This document shows positions 61,196 to 64,000 of a stretch of DNA of 64,000 bases, in pieces. Origin of the DNA: Pseudaminobacter sp047739745 (GTDB lineage: Bacteria > Pseudomonadota > Alphaproteobacteria > Rhizobiales > Rhizobiaceae); the NCBI RefSeq assembly GCF_047739745.1, contig NZ_JBLLVA010000004.1, forward strand, positions 62,001 to 126,000, given 5' to 3'. Made by a program: the position numbers and the translations under genes. How positions within the stretch are numbered: the stretch's first letter is position 1; each line of letters begins with the position of its first letter. The notes under the pieces were generated by a model. The model ran no database searches. It saw nothing but the letters and a program-made list of their open reading frames with translations, and was not told the origin of the DNA.

Positions 61196-62188
61196 TCATG
61201 CCGCGTGCTCCCCCGGTGCCAGGACTTCGCCGCAAACGATCTGGCGATGGAGATCCATGTCGATGTTGCGGCCTGACAGCACCAGCACCGTCGGCCCATC
61301 GGCCTTGACCTTGCCGCAGAGCAGGGCCGCGATGCCGACCGCGCCGGCGCCCTCCACGATCTCGCGTTCATGCGCATAGGCGTGGCGGATACCTGCGGCA
61401 ATCTCCTCCTCGGAAAGCAGCACCACATCGTCCAGCAGGTCGCGGCACATGGAAAAGGTCAGCCGGTTCTGGATGCCGATGCCGCCGCCGAGCGAATCCG
61501 CCAGCGTCGGCAATTCCTCCACCGACACCGGCCCGCCGGCATCGAGACTCGCCTTCATCGCCGCCCCGCGCGCCATGGACACGCCGACAACCTTGGTCTT
61601 CGGACTTGCGGCCTTGACCGCAGCCGCAATTCCCGAGACCAGCCCGCCGCCGGAAAGCGGCACCAGAACCAGTGCCGCCTCGGGCACGGCATCGACGATC
61701 TCCAGGCCGATTGTGCCTTGGCCTGCGATGACCGCCGGATGGTCGAAGGGCGGCACCATCACCAGACCTTCGCGTGCCACGAGCCTGTCGACTTCCTCCT
61801 GCGCATCGTCCTGGCTGTCGCCGACGATGCGTATCTCGGCGCCCAGACGGCGGATGTCCTCGACCTTGTTTTGCGGTACCAGCTTCGACATGCAGACCAC
61901 CGCGCGCAGGCCTTCCAGGCTGGCAGCATAAGCAAGCGCCCGCCCGTGGTTTCCGGTTGAAGCAGCAACGACCCCGCGCCGCTTTTCGGCGGCGGAAAGC
62001 GATGCGACCGCGTTCGAGACGCCGCGCAGCTTGAAGCTGCCGGTCGTCTGCCGATGCTCCAGCTTGAGGTGGATCGGATGGCCCGACTTCTGCGAGAGCG
62101 AGGCAGACAGCACGGTCGGCGTCGGCGCGATTTTGCCTTCTATGCGCTCGCGCGCGGAGCGGATGTCCTGAAGCGTGACGGTTGGCAT
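61196..62188 (-). CDS. eutB: ectoine utilization protein EutB (threonine dehydratase-like)
   Basis: 330-residue fold type II PLP enzyme. K53 in TGSFKLRG should bind PLP; ASTGNHGRALAYAA and VPLSGGGLVSGIA form the phosphate and glycine-loop motifs. Proposed to process hydroxylated intermediates of hydroxyectoine in step with EutC. The ATG at 62188 was preferred to a TTG nine bases upstream. It follows eutA by 5 bp. Not related to the ethanolamine enzyme of the same name. Confidence 0.9.
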   Translation of the reverse strand: MPTVTLQDIRSARERIEGKIAPTPTVLSASLSQKSGHPIHLKLEHRQTTGSFKLRGVSNAVASLSAAEKRRGVVAASTGNHGRALAYAASLEGLRAVVCMSKLVPQNKVEDIRRLGAEIRIVGDSQDDAQEEVDRLVAREGLVMVPPFDHPAVIAGQGTIGLEIVDAVPEAALVLVPLSGGGLVSGIAAAVKAASPKTKVVGVSMARGAAMKASLDAGGPVSVEELPTLADSLGGGIGIQNRLTFSMCRDLLDDVVLLSEEEIAAGIRHAYAHEREIVEGAGAVGIAALLCGKVKADGPTVLVLSGRNIDMDLHRQIVCGEVLAPGEHAA

Positions 62189-62193
62189 GGCGG

Positions 62194-62973
62194 TCAATCG
62201 CGGGGCAGCGGCAGCGTCATCAGACGGCCGAATTCGTCACGCGGCCCGGTTTCGCCGCAAAGCCGCAAGCAATTCCACGCCGTTGCCAGATTACTGGTGA
62301 CGACGGGGCGGCCGATGGCCTTTTCAATCGCCGGCGCGGCAAGTGCCGCTCTCAGCGCCGTGCAGGACACGAACAAGGCATCCGCGTGCCGAGCCGTCGC
62401 CTCCCGGGCCAGTTCGATCAGCGCGGCCGGGGAAATACGGGCCATTTCGCGGTCGTCCTCAAAGCCAAGACAGGTGAAGCTCGCGATTTCGAAGCCGTGG
62501 CCGGCAAAATAGGCCGCCATCGGCCGGCTGGTCTCGATGGTGTAGGGTGTAAGCACGCTGATCTTTTTCGCGCCGAGCGCCTGCAAGCCCCGCCTTGCGG
62601 CCATGGTTGGCGTTACCGCCGGAATCCCCGGCTTGGCGGCACGGATCGCCGCTTCGACTTCGCCATCGCCGATCACCACCGAGGCCGAAGTGCAGGAGTA
62701 GCAGATCGCGTCAAGCGGCTCGTCCGGCAGGATGAGCGCCGCACCGGCCGTCAGCGTCGGCTGCATGCGGCGCAGGTTCTCCGGCGTCGTCGGATTGGCA
62801 TAGGGGATGCGGGCGACATAGACGCCGATGCGTTCGCTCGCCACCAGGCGGCGGAAGTCGGGCTCGGTGGTGTGGTCCGTCGCCAGCACGATCAAGCCAA
62901 CCCGCCTTTCCAGCGGGCGCGGGTCGAGCGGCGGATGGATGGCGTTCAGGCGGATTTCGGGCAGTACTTCCAT
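62194..62973 (-). CDS. eutA: ectoine utilization protein EutA (Asp/Glu racemase fold)
   Basis: 259 residues of the maleate isomerase/Asp-Glu racemase fold, with two opposed cysteines, C94 (CYSCTSAS) and C204 (VSCTALRAA), in the family positions. AVTPTMAARRGLQALGAKKI is the central conserved block in shorter form. It is expected to epimerise or isomerise the hydroxyectoine branch intermediate. It begins 3 bp after ehuD. Alone it could be taken for a maleate isomerase; the operon order decides. Confidence 0.9.
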   Translation of the reverse strand: MEVLPEIRLNAIHPPLDPRPLERRVGLIVLATDHTTEPDFRRLVASERIGVYVARIPYANPTTPENLRRMQPTLTAGAALILPDEPLDAICYSCTSASVVIGDGEVEAAIRAAKPGIPAVTPTMAARRGLQALGAKKISVLTPYTIETSRPMAAYFAGHGFEIASFTCLGFEDDREMARISPAALIELAREATARHADALFVSCTALRAALAAPAIEKAIGRPVVTSNLATAWNCLRLCGETGPRDEFGRLMTLPLPRD

Positions 62974-62976
62974 TTT

Positions 62977-63636
62977 CTATCCTTCGATCCGGCCATAGCG
63001 CCGCTCCAGCCAGCGCAGCAGGATGACCGAGAACAGGCTGATGACGAGAAAGAAAACGCCCACCAGCGTCATCGGCTCGATATAGCGGTAGTAAGAGTTG
63101 GCGACGCTCTTGGCCTGGTTCATCAGTTCCAGAACGGTGATGGCCGAAAGCAGCGGCGTCTCCTTGAACATGGCGATGAAATAATTGGCCAATGCCGGGA
63201 TCATAGGCGGGATCGCCTGCGGCAGGATTATGTGGGTCCAGGTCTGGCGCCCGGTGAGGTTGCAAGCCTTGGCGGCCTCCCACTGGCCACGCGGCACATT
63301 GTCGATGCCGGCGCGATAGACCTCGGCGGCATAGGTGCCGTAATGCAGTCCGAGCCCGATGACGCCCGCCACCAGCGGCGGCAAAAGGATGCCGAAGTCA
63401 GGCAGCACGTAGAAGATGAAATAAAGCTGCACCAGAAGCGGCGTGCCCCGGATGAATTCAGCGAAAAAGCCGACCGGGCGCGAAATCAGCCGGTTGGGTG
63501 AGCGGCGCAGCAGCGCAATGGCAAGCCCCACCGCCGCAGCCAATGCCGAGCCGAGGATGGTGGCGAGGATGGTGATCTTCACGCCCTCGATCAGGGTTGG
63601 AAGGATTTCCCAGACGAAGTTCCAGTCCCACTCCAT
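62977..63636 (-). CDS. ehuD: ectoine/hydroxyectoine ABC permease EhuD
   Basis: 219-residue permease of the polar amino acid (HisM/GlnP) class with about five helices. FIRGTPLLVQLYFIFYVLP in its core and EAAKACNLTGRQTWTHIILPQAIPP (shortened, the EAA loop) are diagnostic of the class. It overlaps ehuC by one base (TAATG on the minus strand) and precedes eutA by 3 bp. Specificity for ectoines comes from the neighbours, with the binding protein EhuB expected beyond the window. Confidence 0.92.
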   Translation of the reverse strand: MEWDWNFVWEILPTLIEGVKITILATILGSALAAAVGLAIALLRRSPNRLISRPVGFFAEFIRGTPLLVQLYFIFYVLPDFGILLPPLVAGVIGLGLHYGTYAAEVYRAGIDNVPRGQWEAAKACNLTGRQTWTHIILPQAIPPMIPALANYFIAMFKETPLLSAITVLELMNQAKSVANSYYRYIEPMTLVGVFFLVISLFSVILLRWLERRYGRIEG

Positions 63637-64000
63637 TACGCGCGCACTCCGTCAAGCCCGCGCGAAAGCCGGCGTTCCAGGCTTCGCACGCCCCAGGAAA
63701 TGAGGAGGGCAAAGGCGAAATAGACGATCAGGATGGTGGTGAACGGCACCAACGTGCTGCCGGTTTGGGCGCGCACCACTTGCGCCTCGAAGGTCAGGTC
63801 CGCCAGCGAGATCAGCGAGACGATGGAGGTCGCCTTCAAAAGCTCGATGGCGTTGTTGCCGAAGGTCGGCAGCATGACCAGGAAGGCCTGCGGCAGGATG
63901 ACGTGACGCATGCGCTGCCACCGGCCGAGATTGAGCGCGGTGCAGGCTTCGTACTGTTCCTTGCCGACCGACTGCACCGCGCCGCGCACCACTTCCGCCG
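63636..64000 (-). CDS. ehuC: ectoine/hydroxyectoine ABC permease EhuC, 5' end outside window
   Basis: The frame is open to the right edge; 120 C-terminal residues are present. The EAA loop YEACTALNLGRWQRMRHVILP is seen in part, then PTFGNNAIELLKATSIVSLISLADL in its core and two further helices. It is the second permease of the same importer. The missing part should hold the first helices, with ehuB and ehuA further on. Confidence 0.9.
   Translation of the reverse strand, partial: AEVVRGAVQSVGKEQYEACTALNLGRWQRMRHVILPQAFLVMLPTFGNNAIELLKATSIVSLISLADLTFEAQVVRAQTGSTLVPFTTILIVYFAFALLISWGVRSLERRLSRGLDGVRA

Noticed and set aside
60166..62188. Ethanolamine ammonia-lyase genes, because of the symbols eutB and eutC
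   Set aside because: The proteins are a PLP threonine-dehydratase-like enzyme and an ornithine-cyclodeaminase-like enzyme, as in ectoine operons; no B12-dependent lyase features are present.

Overview
The window is GC-rich, densely coding chromosomal DNA of a rhizobial alphaproteobacterium (Hyphomicrobiales), most like Mesorhizobium or a close relative. The grounds are a class II AroA that reads almost like the Agrobacterium CP4 enzyme, the aroA-cmk-rpsA order, an FYDLN acidic protein, a Fur-family Mur regulator opposite a sitABCD manganese importer, a bioBFDAZ operon, an ehu/eut/doe ectoine operon in the Sinorhizobium gene order, and several GC-rich palindromic intergenic repeats. This placement is inference; no 16S gene is present.

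Layout. 1-0.7 kb: 3' part of a ferredoxin-NADP reductase, then about 850 bp without a credible gene. 1.5-5.2 kb: deoC and a double-domain ALDH16-like aldehyde dehydrogenase, a plausible deoxyribose/acetaldehyde unit. 5.2-15.9 kb: a divergent amino-sugar locus. Leftward run murQ, a sugar ABC importer (binding protein, two permeases, ATPase) and a Gfo/Idh oxidoreductase; rightward run a BadF/MurK-type kinase, a GntR regulator, a SIS-domain deaminase and nagA. Together they encode every cytosolic step from N-acetylmuramate or N-acetylglucosamine to fructose-6-phosphate. A near-identical 20-bp site lies in front of each arm. 15.9-20.1 kb: sitABCD opposite mur, with a palindromic Mur-box candidate between them. 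20.3-26.3 kb: housekeeping genes gnd, rpsA, cmk, aroA and the FYDLN protein. 26.4 kb: tRNA-Ala(GGC), followed at once by a 5'-truncated SulP transporter, probably the scar of a tRNA-targeted integration or deletion.

27.8-36.4 kb is an accessory-looking mixture: yeiH with a LysR regulator, a VOC dioxygenase, an SPW membrane protein, NDH-2, a GFA protein, a small hydrolase, exonuclease III and a glutamine-synthetase-like ligase. 36.5-42.7 kb is a Liv-type ABC importer ending in a cysteine hydrolase, with an XRE-cupin regulator upstream.

42.9-57.9 kb is a cofactor block: a TPP riboswitch and thiCOSGED, then NrtR, two operator-like palindromes, and nadABC joined by stop/start overlaps to bioBFDAZ. 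BioZ would supply the pimeloyl precursor of biotin from lysine-degradation intermediates. 57.9-64.0 kb is an ectoine uptake and degradation operon (ehuC, ehuD, eutA, eutB, eutC, doeA, doeB) entering from beyond the right edge.

The best candidate for a less-described system is the ABC-fed MurNAc/GlcNAc salvage locus. Other points worth a check are the Gly100 AroA, the shared nad-bio transcription unit, the Liv importer linked to a hydrolase, and the tRNA/SulP junction. No CRISPR array, rRNA, transposase or integrase was seen.
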